Shown piece after piece: positions 37,044-46,429 of a stretch of DNA of 64,000 nt. Positions within the stretch are counted from its first letter, which is position 1, and each line of letters begins with the position of its first letter. Source of the stretch: CAIWTU01 sp963815135 (lineage in GTDB: Bacteria > Desulfobacterota > Desulfuromonadia > Geobacterales > Geobacteraceae); NCBI GenBank assembly GCA_963815135.1, contig CAWFFO010000007.1, positions 1 through 64,000 of the forward strand, read 5' to 3'. The notes under the pieces are model-generated. The model did no database searches. It was not told where the DNA came from and saw only the letters and a program-made list of their open reading frames with translations. The position numbers and the translations under genes were made by a program.

Positions 37044-38297
37044 ATGCACCATTTTCAATATAAAGGGAACGATCTCTACGCCGAAGACGTGGCTGTAAAG
37101 GATATCGCAGCCAAAGTCGGAACACCGGTCTATATTTATTCCCATGCTACGCTGGAACGCCATTTCAAGGCTATGGACGAGGCCTTTGCCGAGGTTCCGC
37201 ATACCATCTGCTACTCCATGAAGGCCAATTCGAATATGGCGGTATTGAAGATGTTCGCCAATCTGGGCGGCGGTGTCGACATCGTTTCCGGCGGGGAGCT
37301 ATTCCGGGCACTCAAGGCGGGGATCGATCCGAAGAAGATAGTATATTCAGGCGTCGGCAAAAAAGATGAAGAGATAGAATACGCGCTCAAGTCCGGCATT
37401 CTCATGTTCAACGTGGAATCGGAAGAAGAACTGGAAACGATCAACGGGATAGCCGGAAATATCGGCGTCAAGGCGGGGATCGCCATCAGGGTAAACCCTG
37501 ATGTGGACCCTGAGACCCACCCTTACATAACTACCGGGCTGAAGAAAGCGAAATTCGGCATAAATATCGAGCGTTCGCTGGAGCAGTACAAGAGAGCGGC
37601 CGCAATGGCGAACGTGGAAGTGGTCGGCATCGACTGCCACATCGGCAGCCAGTTGACCAAGATAGCGCCCTTTGTCGACACGGTCAAGAAGCTGAAACGA
37701 CTCATCGCCAGCCTCGAAGAAGCGGGCATACAGCTCAAGTATTTCGACCTGGGGGGCGGCCTGGGAATTACTTACGATGACGAAGCGCCGCCGCTTCCCG
37801 CGGAATATGGCAAGGCGATCGTGGAGGAAACCAGGGACCTGGGGCTCCACCTGATTTTCGAACCCGGGAGGAACCTCGTCGGCAACGCCGGGATACTGGT
37901 CGGCAAGTGTCTGTACACCAAGCAAGGTGAAGAAAAGAACTTCGTAATCGCAGATGCGGCCATGAATGATCTGGCCCGTCCCTCCCTGTACGGCTCCTTC
38001 CATGGAGTAAAGGCCGTGTGCAGGGACCAGCAGGAGACCATCGTGGCGGATATAGTCGGACCAATATGCGAATCTGGCGATTTCCTGGCCAAGGACCGTG
38101 AAATGCCGCGGTTCGGGAGAGGTGATCTGATTGCCTTCATGTCCGCGGGCGCTTACGGATTTGCCATGAGCAGCAACTATAACAGCCGTCCGAGAGTGGC
38201 GGAGGTCATGGTCAAGGGAGATGCCTTTTTCGTGATCCGGGAACGGGAAACCAGGGACGACCTGATCAGAGGGGAAAGCATTCCGCTTTTTCTCTGA
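37044..38297 (+). CDS. lysA: Diaminopimelate decarboxylase
   Basis: 417 residues. The PLP lysine lies in ICYSMKANSNMAVLKMF near residue 56. ECHIGSQ-type sequence (DCHIGSQLTKI) is near 200, LGGGLGITYDDEAPP near 240, and FEPGRNLVGNAGILVGK near 275; the C-terminal half has YGFAMSSNYNSRPR. LysA decarboxylates meso-diaminopimelate to lysine, the last step of the pathway. It is followed by dapA 57 bases downstream and lies in a lysA-dapA-dapB-dapL cluster. Ribosome-binding site GGAGG seven bases upstream. Confidence 0.95.
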   Translation: MHHFQYKGNDLYAEDVAVKDIAAKVGTPVYIYSHATLERHFKAMDEAFAEVPHTICYSMKANSNMAVLKMFANLGGGVDIVSGGELFRALKAGIDPKKIVYSGVGKKDEEIEYALKSGILMFNVESEEELETINGIAGNIGVKAGIAIRVNPDVDPETHPYITTGLKKAKFGINIERSLEQYKRAAAMANVEVVGIDCHIGSQLTKIAPFVDTVKKLKRLIASLEEAGIQLKYFDLGGGLGITYDDEAPPLPAEYGKAIVEETRDLGLHLIFEPGRNLVGNAGILVGKCLYTKQGEEKNFVIADAAMNDLARPSLYGSFHGVKAVCRDQQETIVADIVGPICESGDFLAKDREMPRFGRGDLIAFMSAGAYGFAMSSNYNSRPRVAEVMVKGDAFFVIRERETRDDLIRGESIPLFL

Positions 38298-38353
38298 AAT
38301 GACTGTTCCTGGCCTTAAATGAAAATCAAGATAAAGATTGAAAGGATACTGCC

Positions 38354-39226
38354 ATGTTCAGAGGGAGCATCGTTGCCATCGTAACCCCCTTCGCCAACGG
38401 AGTGGTTGACGAAGAAAAGCTGAGGGAACTGGTGGAGTTCCAGATCGAAAACGGGACCGACGGGATTGTGCCATGCGGGACAACCGGAGAGTCTTCCACT
38501 CTTGACTACGACGAACACGACCGTGTTATCGGGATCGTGGTTGAACAGGTAAATAAGCGGGTACCGGTAATAGCCGGCACCGGTTCCAATTCCACCAAGG
38601 AAGCCATCGAGATTTCCGAGCATGCGAGGAAAGCGGGCGCCGACGGGGTGCTTCTCGTTACCCCGTACTACAACAAGCCGACCCAGGAAGGTCTCTACCT
38701 CCATTACAAAGCCATAGCCGAAGCGGTGGCGATCCCGCAGGTGCTGTATAACGTTCCCGGGCGCACGAGCGTCAACATGTTGCCCGAAACGGTGGCCAGG
38801 CTTGCCGAGATCCCCAATATCGTGGCCGTCAAGGAAGCAACCGGTTCTCTCCAGCAGGCCTCGGAAATAATGGCGTTGTGCGGAGAGAAGATTGACGTTC
38901 TGTCCGGCGATGACTTTATTACTTTCCCCATGATGGCTTGTGGCGGCGCCGGGGTTATTTCGGTAACCGCCAACATCATGCCGAAAGAGATTGCGGCGAT
39001 GATCGACTCCTTTTGGGCCGGCAACATGGAAGAGGCACGCAGACTTCATCTGAAGCTTCTTAAGATCAATAATGCCATGTTCATCGAGACGAATCCGACC
39101 CCGGTGAAAACCGCCCTCGGTCTTATGGGAAAATGCAGCGACGAGGTGCGTCTGCCCCTGGCACCCATGTCAGAAGCCAATAAAACAAAGCTTGCCGGTA
39201 TCATGAAGGAATACGGACTGATATAA
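38354..39226 (+). CDS. dapA: 4-hydroxy-tetrahydrodipicolinate synthase
   Basis: 290 residues. The substrate-binding GTTGESSTL is near residue 42, the proton-relay Tyr in TPYYNKPTQEGLYLH near 106, and the Schiff-base Lys in VAVKEATGSLQQ near 161. It condenses pyruvate with aspartate semialdehyde, the committed step to diaminopimelate and lysine. Ribosome-binding site GAAAGGAT. About 90 bases of spacer separate it from dapB, containing the repeat-like GGTTTTTATTTACCTTTGCCC sequence family seen near other genes here. Confidence 0.95.
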   Translation: MFRGSIVAIVTPFANGVVDEEKLRELVEFQIENGTDGIVPCGTTGESSTLDYDEHDRVIGIVVEQVNKRVPVIAGTGSNSTKEAIEISEHARKAGADGVLLVTPYYNKPTQEGLYLHYKAIAEAVAIPQVLYNVPGRTSVNMLPETVARLAEIPNIVAVKEATGSLQQASEIMALCGEKIDVLSGDDFITFPMMACGGAGVISVTANIMPKEIAAMIDSFWAGNMEEARRLHLKLLKINNAMFIETNPTPVKTALGLMGKCSDEVRLPLAPMSEANKTKLAGIMKEYGLI

Positions 39227-39318
39227 ACCCGGCGAAGACCTTGAGGAGAATGGCAAAAGGTTTTTATTTACCTTTGCCCTTCACCTTTGGCCTTTAGCCT
39301 GAAATTGCGAGGTTTAAA

Positions 39319-40122
39319 ATGATAAAAGTTGCAGTTAGCGGGGCGGCCGGACGTATGGGCGGCCGGGTAATAACGGCGGTAAAGGAAGATCCCGAGCTTG
39401 AGCTCTCGGGAGGGCTGGAAAGGCCGGGGCATCCTTACCTGGGTATGGACGCCGGTTTGGCGGCAGGCTGCGGTTCACTCGGAATCGCCATAACCGACAA
39501 TCTGAACGAACTGGTCAAGGGGTGCGATGTCCTTATCGATTTTTCAGCACCCACAGTCTCCCTGAAGAACCTGGAAGTCTGTAGTCTGAACGGAAAGGCA
39601 ATGGTCATCGGCTCGACTGGATTCACTCCGGAAGAGAAGGCACTGGCCCGGGAGCTTGCCCGTAACATTCCGGTGATGCTGGCTCCAAATATGTCGGTTG
39701 GTGTCAACGTCGTATTCAAAATTCTGAAGGATGTGGCGAAGATTCTCGGTGACGATTTCGACGTGGAAATCGTCGAGGCCCACCACAAGCTGAAAAAAGA
39801 CAGCCCTTCGGGCACGGCCGTACGTATGGGCCAGGTGGTGGCCGAGGCACTGGGTCGCGACTACGACAAGGTGGCCAATTATCACCGCGAGGGTATCTGT
39901 GGCGAACGGACCAAGGAAGAGATCGGGATGCAGACCATACGCGGCGGCGATATTGTAGGTGATCACACCGTCTACTTCATCGGTATGGGAGAGCGGATTG
40001 AAATCACGCACCGCGCACACACCCGCGACATGTTCTCGCACGGCGCGGCCCGCGCCGCCAAATGGGTGGTGAAACAGAAACCGGGGCTGTACGACATGCA
40101 GGATGTTCTCGGTCTGAAATAA
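39319..40122 (+). CDS. dapB: 4-hydroxy-tetrahydrodipicolinate reductase
   Basis: 267 residues. NAD(P)H binding is seen in VAVSGAAGRMGGRVI at the start, GSTGFTPEEK near residue 95, and the catalytic motif EAHHKLKKDSPSGTAVRMG near 155 with the His/Lys pair. It reduces the DapA product to tetrahydrodipicolinate. A 19-base near-palindrome follows before dapL. It has a plain ATG start with a weak GCGAGG site. Confidence 0.95.
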   Translation: MIKVAVSGAAGRMGGRVITAVKEDPELELSGGLERPGHPYLGMDAGLAAGCGSLGIAITDNLNELVKGCDVLIDFSAPTVSLKNLEVCSLNGKAMVIGSTGFTPEEKALARELARNIPVMLAPNMSVGVNVVFKILKDVAKILGDDFDVEIVEAHHKLKKDSPSGTAVRMGQVVAEALGRDYDKVANYHREGICGERTKEEIGMQTIRGGDIVGDHTVYFIGMGERIEITHRAHTRDMFSHGAARAAKWVVKQKPGLYDMQDVLGLK

Positions 40123-40226
40123 GACTGCAAAAAATGCCGGGAGGCGGCGAGGAATCCTGAAGTAACACGGGAAAGATTTATCAGTTACTCCGCCATCCGG
40201 CAGGTTGTTGATACGATATCCGGATT

Positions 40227-40246
40227 AATGCCGCACCAGCGGCATT
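40227..40246. terminator. Hairpin between dapB and dapL
   Basis: AATGCCGC and GCGGCATT are perfect inverted repeats around ACCA, followed by tcatttattg. It could be a weak terminator for dapB or an attenuating hairpin in the dapL leader. Confidence 0.5.
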
Positions 40247-40278
40247 TCATTTATTGATATAAGGGGGTTTTACAAAAT

Positions 40279-41511
40279 ATGGCACTTGTAAACGAGCATT
40301 ACCTGAAATTGAAGGCGGGATATCTTTTCCCCGAAATCGGACGACGTGTCAAGTCGTTTGCCGAGGCTAATCCGGCGGCGAAGATTATCAGGTTGGGAAT
40401 CGGAGACGTCACGAATCCTCTTCCTCCCGCGATTCTCAAGGCCTTCCATGACGCGGTCGAGGAAATGGCGAAGGAAGAGACTTTCAAGGGTTACGGACCC
40501 GAGCAGGGATACGAATTCCTTATCAACACGTTGATTGAAAAAGCTTACAAACCACTTGGGGTTGACCTGAAGACTTCCGAACTTTTCATTTCCGACGGAT
40601 CGAAATGCGATACCGCAAATATCCTCGACATCTTCGCCCTGGAGAACGTGGTGGCCATCGGCGACCCGGTCTATCCGGTATACAACGATACCAATGTAAT
40701 GATCGGCCGTACCGGAGAGGCGAACGAGCAGGGATATTACAAAGGTCTGGTGTATATGCCGTGTACCGAGGCTAATGGTTTCAACCCGGACTTTCCCGAC
40801 CGGGAAGTGGATATCATCTATCTCTGTTTTCCCAATAACCCTACCGGGGCAGTTGCAACCAGGGAGCAGCTGAAGGGATGGGTTGACTACGCACTGAAAC
40901 ATAACGCGATCATTTTTTTTGATGCAGCATACGAGGCATTCATTACCGACTCTTCCATTCCCCACTCCATCTTCGAAATCGAAGGGGCAAAGAAGTGCGC
41001 CATCGAATTCCGTTCCTTTTCCAAAACCGCCGGTTTTACCGGAGTGCGCTGTGCTCTTACCGTCGTTCCCGAGGACCTGACGGCTCATACCGCTGCAGGT
41101 GAACCGGTCCAGCTCAACAAGCTGTGGAACCGCCGCCAGAGCACCAAGTTCAACGGTGTCTCCTATCCTGTTCAGAAAGCTGCAGCGGCAGTATACTCTG
41201 AAGAGGGCTGGTCCCAAGTAAAAGAGATAATCGACTATTACATGGAGAACGCCAGAATAATCCGTGGTGGGCTGGCAGAAGCCGGAGTCACTGTTTTCGG
41301 TGGTGTCAATGCTCCATATATATGGCTTAAAACTCCCCACAACATGAGTTCCTGGGACTTCTTCGACAAACTCCTCAACGAATGTCATGTTGTCGGAACG
41401 CCCGGCAGTGGCTTCGGGCCGAGCGGGGAGGGCTATTTCCGGCTTTCAGCATTCGGCAATCGCGACAATGTAATCGAAGCAGTCGAGAGAATAAAGAAAA
41501 ATCTTAAATAG
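40279..41511 (+). CDS. dapL: LL-diaminopimelate aminotransferase
   Basis: 410 residues. The start MALVNEHYLKLKAGYLFPEI, RLGIGDVTNPLPPAIL near residue 38, CFPNNPTGAVATREQL near 185 and the PLP-lysine segment FRSFSKTAGFTGVRC near 248 are diagnostic for DapL. It converts tetrahydrodipicolinate directly to LL-diaminopimelate, bypassing the acylated intermediates of DapC/D/E. This route is found in many Desulfuromonadales as well as plants and chlamydiae. Ribosome-binding site AAGGGGG. It is followed by a strong hairpin. Confidence 0.95.
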   Translation: MALVNEHYLKLKAGYLFPEIGRRVKSFAEANPAAKIIRLGIGDVTNPLPPAILKAFHDAVEEMAKEETFKGYGPEQGYEFLINTLIEKAYKPLGVDLKTSELFISDGSKCDTANILDIFALENVVAIGDPVYPVYNDTNVMIGRTGEANEQGYYKGLVYMPCTEANGFNPDFPDREVDIIYLCFPNNPTGAVATREQLKGWVDYALKHNAIIFFDAAYEAFITDSSIPHSIFEIEGAKKCAIEFRSFSKTAGFTGVRCALTVVPEDLTAHTAAGEPVQLNKLWNRRQSTKFNGVSYPVQKAAAAVYSEEGWSQVKEIIDYYMENARIIRGGLAEAGVTVFGGVNAPYIWLKTPHNMSSWDFFDKLLNECHVVGTPGSGFGPSGEGYFRLSAFGNRDNVIEAVERIKKNLK

Positions 41512-41530
41512 AATAAATAATCAGATCAGC

Positions 41531-41566
41531 AAGGCCTTCCGCGGCGCCAAATGTCCGGAAGGCCTT
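41531..41566 (+). terminator. Hairpin after dapL
   Basis: AAGGCCTTCCG (41531-41541) pairs perfectly with CGGAAGGCCTT (41556-41566). No T-run follows, but the 11-bp stem directly after dapL suggests a terminator or 3'-end stabiliser. Confidence 0.6.
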
Positions 41567-41587
41567 CTGGTATGCGGTGTTGATAGC

Positions 41588-42598
41588 ATGAGAAAACCCT
41601 CAGTTTCCATACTCCTTCCAGTCCGCAATGAAGAAAAATTCCTTCCCCAGGCGCTCGATTCCATTTTCAGACAAACAATGCAGTCATGGGAGCTTGTTGC
41701 CGTGGATGACTGCTCTACGGACGGGACTAGCGCTATACTTGAACATTTCTCGGTTCGCGATCAGCGCGTCCGCGTTCTTCGTCCGGAAAAGAGAGGTCTG
41801 GTCGCGGCGTTGAATGCGGGTCTTGACGCATGTAGTGCCCCGTTGGTCGCACGCATGGATGCTGATGATATTTCCCACCCCGCACGTTTGGAGATTCAAA
41901 CCGCCTTCCTTGACGCCAATCCCGATGTGGGGCTTGTTGCCTGCTCTTTCCGCCATTTCCCCCGCCACCTGCTGAGGTCGGGAATGTTGAATTACGAAAA
42001 ATGGCAGAACGGTCTTGTTACCCACGAAGCGATTTTGCGAGATCTGTATGTAGAATCACCATTTGTTCATCCGAGCGTTATGTTCCGCAAGGATACCGTC
42101 CTTACCATTGGAGGATACCTCGATCCAGGATGGGCTGAAGATTACGATCTCTGGCTTCGTCTTGCCTCTGCCGGGACGCGCTTTGCCCGGCTGACCAACC
42201 GGTTATTCTTCTGGAGGGAGCGTCCGGAGCGCGCCACCCGCTCCCTTTGTCAATATACTTTCGAGGCATTTCGAGCCTGCAAGGTGCATCATCTGAAGAA
42301 TGGTTTTCTCAAAAACGCAAAAGAAGTGGTTCTGGCAGGGGCTGGACGCGAAGGAAGAGCGTGGTCGCGGGCACTGGGAAAAGTGGGTATCGGGGTGGCC
42401 TGTTGGGCGGATATTGATCCACGCAAGATCGGTCGTTCACTGCATGGAGCGCTGGTAGTTTCGCATGATGGGGTAACAGCGGGAAACGGGATGAAAGTGC
42501 TCGCGACGGTGGGAACACGGGGTGCCAGGGAAGAGATGAGGAAATGGGCCGCCCACGCGGGGTTTAAGGAGGGGGAGGATTTTCTCTGTGTGTCGTAA
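41588..42598 (+). CDS. Family 2 glycosyltransferase
   Basis: 336 residues. The N-terminal GT-A domain has SILLPVRNEEKFLPQALDSI, VAVDDCSTDGT and the metal-binding ARMDADDISHPARL near residue 95; EDYDLWLRLASAG near 197 carries the later acidic motif. The C-terminal 100 residues (KEVVLAGAGREGRAWSRALG) look like a nucleotide-binding Rossmann segment with GAGREG. This fusion is seen in some cell-surface transferases. It probably adds sugars to surface polysaccharide; donor and acceptor are unknown. No obvious ribosome-binding site precedes the ATG. Confidence 0.85.
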   Translation: MRKPSVSILLPVRNEEKFLPQALDSIFRQTMQSWELVAVDDCSTDGTSAILEHFSVRDQRVRVLRPEKRGLVAALNAGLDACSAPLVARMDADDISHPARLEIQTAFLDANPDVGLVACSFRHFPRHLLRSGMLNYEKWQNGLVTHEAILRDLYVESPFVHPSVMFRKDTVLTIGGYLDPGWAEDYDLWLRLASAGTRFARLTNRLFFWRERPERATRSLCQYTFEAFRACKVHHLKNGFLKNAKEVVLAGAGREGRAWSRALGKVGIGVACWADIDPRKIGRSLHGALVVSHDGVTAGNGMKVLATVGTRGAREEMRKWAAHAGFKEGEDFLCVS

Positions 42599-42780
42599 TT
42601 TTGATCTGTCCCGGCACGTGTCTGAATTTCCATCAGTTACAACCCGTTTCCGGACTCCTCTATTCAATTCAAAGAAAGGTGATCCTGCAGCCTAACCTCC
42701 TGACGTTTATTCTTTTACTTCATTTTTAACAGGTGTATTATTGCGGCTTTGGATTAATAACAAATAAGGAGGAAAAACAA

Positions 42781-42965
42781 TGCCGGTGATAACAATTGAT
42801 ATTGCGACGATTCCAAGAGAGAAGAAGGCGCAACTGGTGAAGAATCTTACCCGGGGAGCAAGTGAAATCACCGGGATACCGGAGGACAAGTTTGTTGTTC
42901 TCATTAACGAGCTCGACAGGGACAATATAGGAGTAGGTGGAATGCTCCTGTCGGACAGGCTATAG
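42781..42965 (+). CDS. 4-oxalocrotonate tautomerase family protein (third homologue)
   Basis: 61 residues, MPVITIDIATIPREKKAQLV, with Pro1 as the likely catalytic base and the family ending DRDNIGVGGMLLSDR. It is clearly a paralogue of the two palindrome copies but more distant. Ribosome-binding site AAGGAGG nine bases upstream. It stands alone, so the substrate cannot be guessed from context. Confidence 0.85.
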
Positions 42966-43173
42966 ATTAAATTTTTTTCAAGCCAGGTATCTTTTTCATA
43001 AACACTTGACTTGCCGTCGTTTCCGGTTTATTTTAGGCTGCGCTCATTGAGTTGGATTGAGTATGCTTTTTTTTTGCTTAAACCCGCAAAACCTGATTTA
43101 CTGTTATGAAATTATGGAAGAATGTGATGAAAAGTTGCAAACTCAGCACAAGTACATGGAGGAGGTAGTTACA

Positions 43174-43311
43174 ATGGCAAAAGAACTCAGTAAAGTACAG
43201 AATCAAACAGAACTGGCGGAATTCATTAAATCTGTCAGGGAGAATTTTCAGTCCGCAGGGAAACCCAAGGAGGGCTGGTTACGCGGTCTGCTGAGAAAAT
43301 TGTTCAGTTGA
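43174..43311 (+). CDS. Small hypothetical protein
   Basis: 45 residues, MAKELSKVQNQTELAEFIKS, ending WLRGLLRKLFS. The ATG at 43174 is chosen for the GGAGG site seven bases upstream; an in-frame ATG at 43057 has none. The C-terminus is a basic amphipathic tail that could touch the membrane. Family unknown. Confidence 0.5.
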   Translation: MAKELSKVQNQTELAEFIKSVRENFQSAGKPKEGWLRGLLRKLFS

Positions 43312-43425
43312 GCCGTATGTAAGAAAACTGCATGGAAATTCCCGGTCATGTGGCCTGATAGCTGATATGTGCCGGGATTTCCTATGCTCATTTAGACCCT
43401 TCCCTGCTGTCGCCGCATTTACCAA

Positions 43426-45204
43426 TCATCGCCCATGAACGACACGATTCTTCAACGCCGTTTCCGGGTCATCACGCAATATTAAATACTTTTCCCGGTC
43501 CTTGATTTCGGGCAGGGCGAAGTTGCCTTTAATGCACCATTTATCTTTCAGATAAACCCAGGGAGCCAGACTGGAAAGTCTATACCCTTTGTTTATTTCA
43601 ATCATCCCATCGGCCTTCATATCCTTGATGAATAACCCGTTCTTGTCGGCAATTACCGTATGTCTGCCCGTGAAGGGGAAAGCCCCGGCATCGCTGAACT
43701 CCCAACTTATTTCCTGTCGCTGTTCCCCTGTCGCTGAAGCATGACACGATTCGCATGTGCGGCTCTTGCCGTATTTGTGCGACATCTTGTCCATCTGAAT
43801 CCACAGCAGCGCATTATTGTCTTCCGGCAGTCCGCCGAACAACCCGACATAACCCCATGCATCGTCTGTCCGCTCAAGGTCGGGAAGTTTTGCCGGATAG
43901 CGCCAGTAAAGACCCGGCTTGAAATCCGCTTCCTTCTGGTTTAGGACCGCCATGGGGAACGGTTTTACCGGTATCCAGCGGCCATGCTGATCCCTGACGA
44001 GGATGGGGTCTTTCATGATTCCATAGTACCCGTTGTATTTGTAGAAGGGTGTTTCCGTGCCCGCGAGTTTTCCTGGCCCCCAGAAAGTGGCCTGATATCC
44101 TGCCACATTTTGAATGTGGCAGGATTCGCAAGTTAAATTCCGGTGTAAAGAAACTGCGTGACTTTTAACAACCCCGGCATGGCATTTATCGCAGGTGGCC
44201 TGTCGTTTCACTGTGGCGTGGCCAAGGGTTTTATTGTCCCTTGTGTTGTCGTGACAGTCAAGACAGCCGACATTTGCTCCGAGGTGCACGTCACGTTCCA
44301 TTCCTTCAGGATGGGAGAAGGGACCACCGAAATAACCAGACCCTCGCCGTCTGTCTTCCGGCCCGGCATGGCAAAGTTGCCCCCGTCCGCCTCCGTAGCA
44401 GCTTTCGGGTTTCGGAGTCCTGTTGAAGGTGTGCATACCCAGTTTCATATTTCCGCGGTCATTTGCCTGGGGGTCATAGTGGCAATCGAGGCATCCCACA
44501 TGGCACATGTTGCATGCACGTTGGTTCAGGGCAGCGGTCTCCGGTGAAAAAGGCACAGCAGTGTTTGCTGCAATCGCAGTGTAATTGCCTCCGAACCACA
44601 CCCCGCAGTTATGCGGGCCGTGCTCCTTGTCAGTCCAGCTTTTGTATCTGCTCTGTTTGGCGTTTCGCGCCATATTGCTGGTGCGGTACTCCGCAAATTC
44701 ACGGGAGTGACATTTGCCGCAGGTCTTTGCAATGAATGCGAAATCCTGTGACAATGTGTCAATCCTTTTGTCCTGGTAAAGGATCGTCTTGACGGAAGGA
44801 TCCGCAACAGTCCTGCCGTCCTTTTCCACCATGTATCTCAGCCGCTGCACGGGGTTTCCTGCAGTTTCCAGGGGCAGTTTCCTTTCGGCGCTCACCGCCC
44901 TCAGCCCTTTTTTTCTGACCAGCAGCAGACGGCCCATACCCAAATGGGCTTCAGCTTTTTCGTTACTTGCCGGGTTTCCCGAATGACAATCAGCGCAGGT
45001 TGCAGTCATTCCGGATTGGCGCTCCACCTCCTGCTGCGTAAAGAAAAAATGAGGGTAGCCTGATTCCTTCATTTTCCGGGCATTCCCATGGCAGTCCAGA
45101 CAACTGTTCTGAGTATCTTTTCCATGACTGATCAACGGAATCCCGGCAGAGGTCAAGCCAATTAAAAGATAAAGACAAATTGTATTAAACTTTCTTGTTT
45201 TCAT
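43426..45204 (-). CDS. Multihaem c-type cytochrome, nine CXXCH motifs plus one CX8CH
   Basis: 592 residues with an N-terminal signal peptide (MKTRKFNTICLYLLIGLTSA). Nine canonical haem-binding CXXCH motifs are present: CLDCH (three times), CADCH, CGKCH, CNMCH, CDKCH and CESCH (twice); CNMCH and CLDCH are separated by two residues. A tenth Cys...Cys-His, CYGGGRGQLCH, has eight intervening residues. The C-terminal 150 residues have no haem motif and may bind a partner or substrate. Such proteins carry electrons through the periplasm or outer membrane in Geobacter-type bacteria. It is monocistronic, with the promoter presumably in 45205-45460. Confidence 0.9.
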   Translation of the reverse strand: MKTRKFNTICLYLLIGLTSAGIPLISHGKDTQNSCLDCHGNARKMKESGYPHFFFTQQEVERQSGMTATCADCHSGNPASNEKAEAHLGMGRLLLVRKKGLRAVSAERKLPLETAGNPVQRLRYMVEKDGRTVADPSVKTILYQDKRIDTLSQDFAFIAKTCGKCHSREFAEYRTSNMARNAKQSRYKSWTDKEHGPHNCGVWFGGNYTAIAANTAVPFSPETAALNQRACNMCHVGCLDCHYDPQANDRGNMKLGMHTFNRTPKPESCYGGGRGQLCHAGPEDRRRGSGYFGGPFSHPEGMERDVHLGANVGCLDCHDNTRDNKTLGHATVKRQATCDKCHAGVVKSHAVSLHRNLTCESCHIQNVAGYQATFWGPGKLAGTETPFYKYNGYYGIMKDPILVRDQHGRWIPVKPFPMAVLNQKEADFKPGLYWRYPAKLPDLERTDDAWGYVGLFGGLPEDNNALLWIQMDKMSHKYGKSRTCESCHASATGEQRQEISWEFSDAGAFPFTGRHTVIADKNGLFIKDMKADGMIEINKGYRLSSLAPWVYLKDKWCIKGNFALPEIKDREKYLILRDDPETALKNRVVHGR

Positions 45205-45466
45205 AGCCTCCCGCGGATTTTGAGTTGAGGATTAATATTGAGTTTATCACTTGAATTTGCCTTCGATCGCATAATTTTACCGCTTTTATAAATTGCCACA
45301 AATACCGGATTGATCTTTTCCGATCAAGTTGTTCGCAGGATTATTTTGTAACTTGTAATAAAAACCGATCGTCTTACTATCAGAAAGCAGGAATTCAACG
45401 CAGGCTAGAGATGGAAAATACATGAATACAGGAATTGCATAAGGTATTCTGCAGAGGAGAGATGAA

Positions 45467-45646
45467 GTGAAAAAATCATTTATAATTCGTATGGTTATTC
45501 TTCTGGTGACATCAATTACCTTGTCCGGATGCGTCTGGCCTTTCTGGTGGGATGACGGCGGACGATATGGAGGTGGACACCACGGTGGCGGTTGGCATGA
45601 CGAGGGACGTCATGGGGGTCACGGTGGTTATGGGGACCGCCGTTGA
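45467..45646 (+). CDS. Small Gly/His-rich lipoprotein
   Basis: 59 residues with a GTG start (GAGGAGAG upstream): MKKSFIIRMVILLVTSITLS followed by GCVWPFWW, giving a perfect LSGC lipobox at residue 21. The mature part is almost only Gly, His, Asp, Arg and aromatic residues (RYGGGHHGGGWHDEGRHGG). His-rich tails of this kind can bind metals, but no function is known. It is preceded by about 250 bases of promoter-region DNA shared with the divergent cytochrome gene. Confidence 0.65.
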   Translation: MKKSFIIRMVILLVTSITLSGCVWPFWWDDGGRYGGGHHGGGWHDEGRHGGHGGYGDRR

Positions 45647-45774
45647 AGCGAAAATAACATATTTCATCTGACCTCAGTGGACTTGAGTTTGTTGCAGGAC
45701 TAGTGGTAAATATCTCTTTAATTAGTGATATAATTCCATAAGGGAGATACATATCGTGAAGAATGAAATGAGGC

Positions 45775-46269
45775 ATGGATATGGATACTTACTGGTTTTG
45801 CGACACATGCGGGGGCAAAATCAATTCCCCCGGTGAAGGCGTGGTCGAATGGTACACCATCAAAGATGGTGAAGGAGTGATCAGGCACATCAATGTCAGG
45901 CTCGTTCATGGGATTTCGGCAAGTCCCTTAAAAAAATTGAATTTGAAAAAGAAGGGGTGTGAATACGACCTCGACGTTTCGGGTCTCAAGATCAAACCGG
46001 AAGGCGTCATCGAAAATAAATCTCTTGATGCGTTCCTCGGAGCGGATGGGTTAATGCGACTGCTTTCTTTCATGGCTGAAGGGAATTATCCGAATGCAGC
46101 AGTCCTGATGATGATAAAACGGCTTCATGTGCCGGGATTCGAGTTGGCGAGGCAGTTTTTCGGCGCAGCCGCTTCCGAAGGAATAGTGAAGGTGGGAGCT
46201 CCGGACGCATACCATGGCCAGGAAGATATCAACGCCGTTCTGCAATGGCTGAAGGCAAGAAACGGCTGA
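45775..46269 (+). CDS. Hypothetical protein with CxxC
   Basis: 164 residues, MDMDTYWFCDTCGGKINSPG. The CDTC pair near the start and the GKI/GEGVVEWYTIK context suggest a half zinc ribbon; no second CxxC pair is present, only a lone Cys near residue 62. The middle has DAFLGADGLMRLLSFMAEG and the end is helical. Family not recognised. Confidence 0.6.
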   Translation: MDMDTYWFCDTCGGKINSPGEGVVEWYTIKDGEGVIRHINVRLVHGISASPLKKLNLKKKGCEYDLDVSGLKIKPEGVIENKSLDAFLGADGLMRLLSFMAEGNYPNAAVLMMIKRLHVPGFELARQFFGAAASEGIVKVGAPDAYHGQEDINAVLQWLKARNG

Positions 46270-46429
46270 TCTGGCAATTTCATTGCGATTCTTCACTATA
46301 ATGAGGCCATATCGGGACAGAAGGGCTGAATCTCGTTTTGGGCATTCCAGAGTGAATTCCAGCAAAAATGTCTGAGCGCGGATTGCCGGTTGATCGGGAT
46401 GGGGATCGATATTTTTGCAATACGCAGAA

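Noticed and set aside
37000..38353. Possible lysine riboswitch before lysA or dapA
   Set aside because: The leaders are about 100 and 57 bases, too short for the lysine riboswitch, and I saw none of its conserved core.
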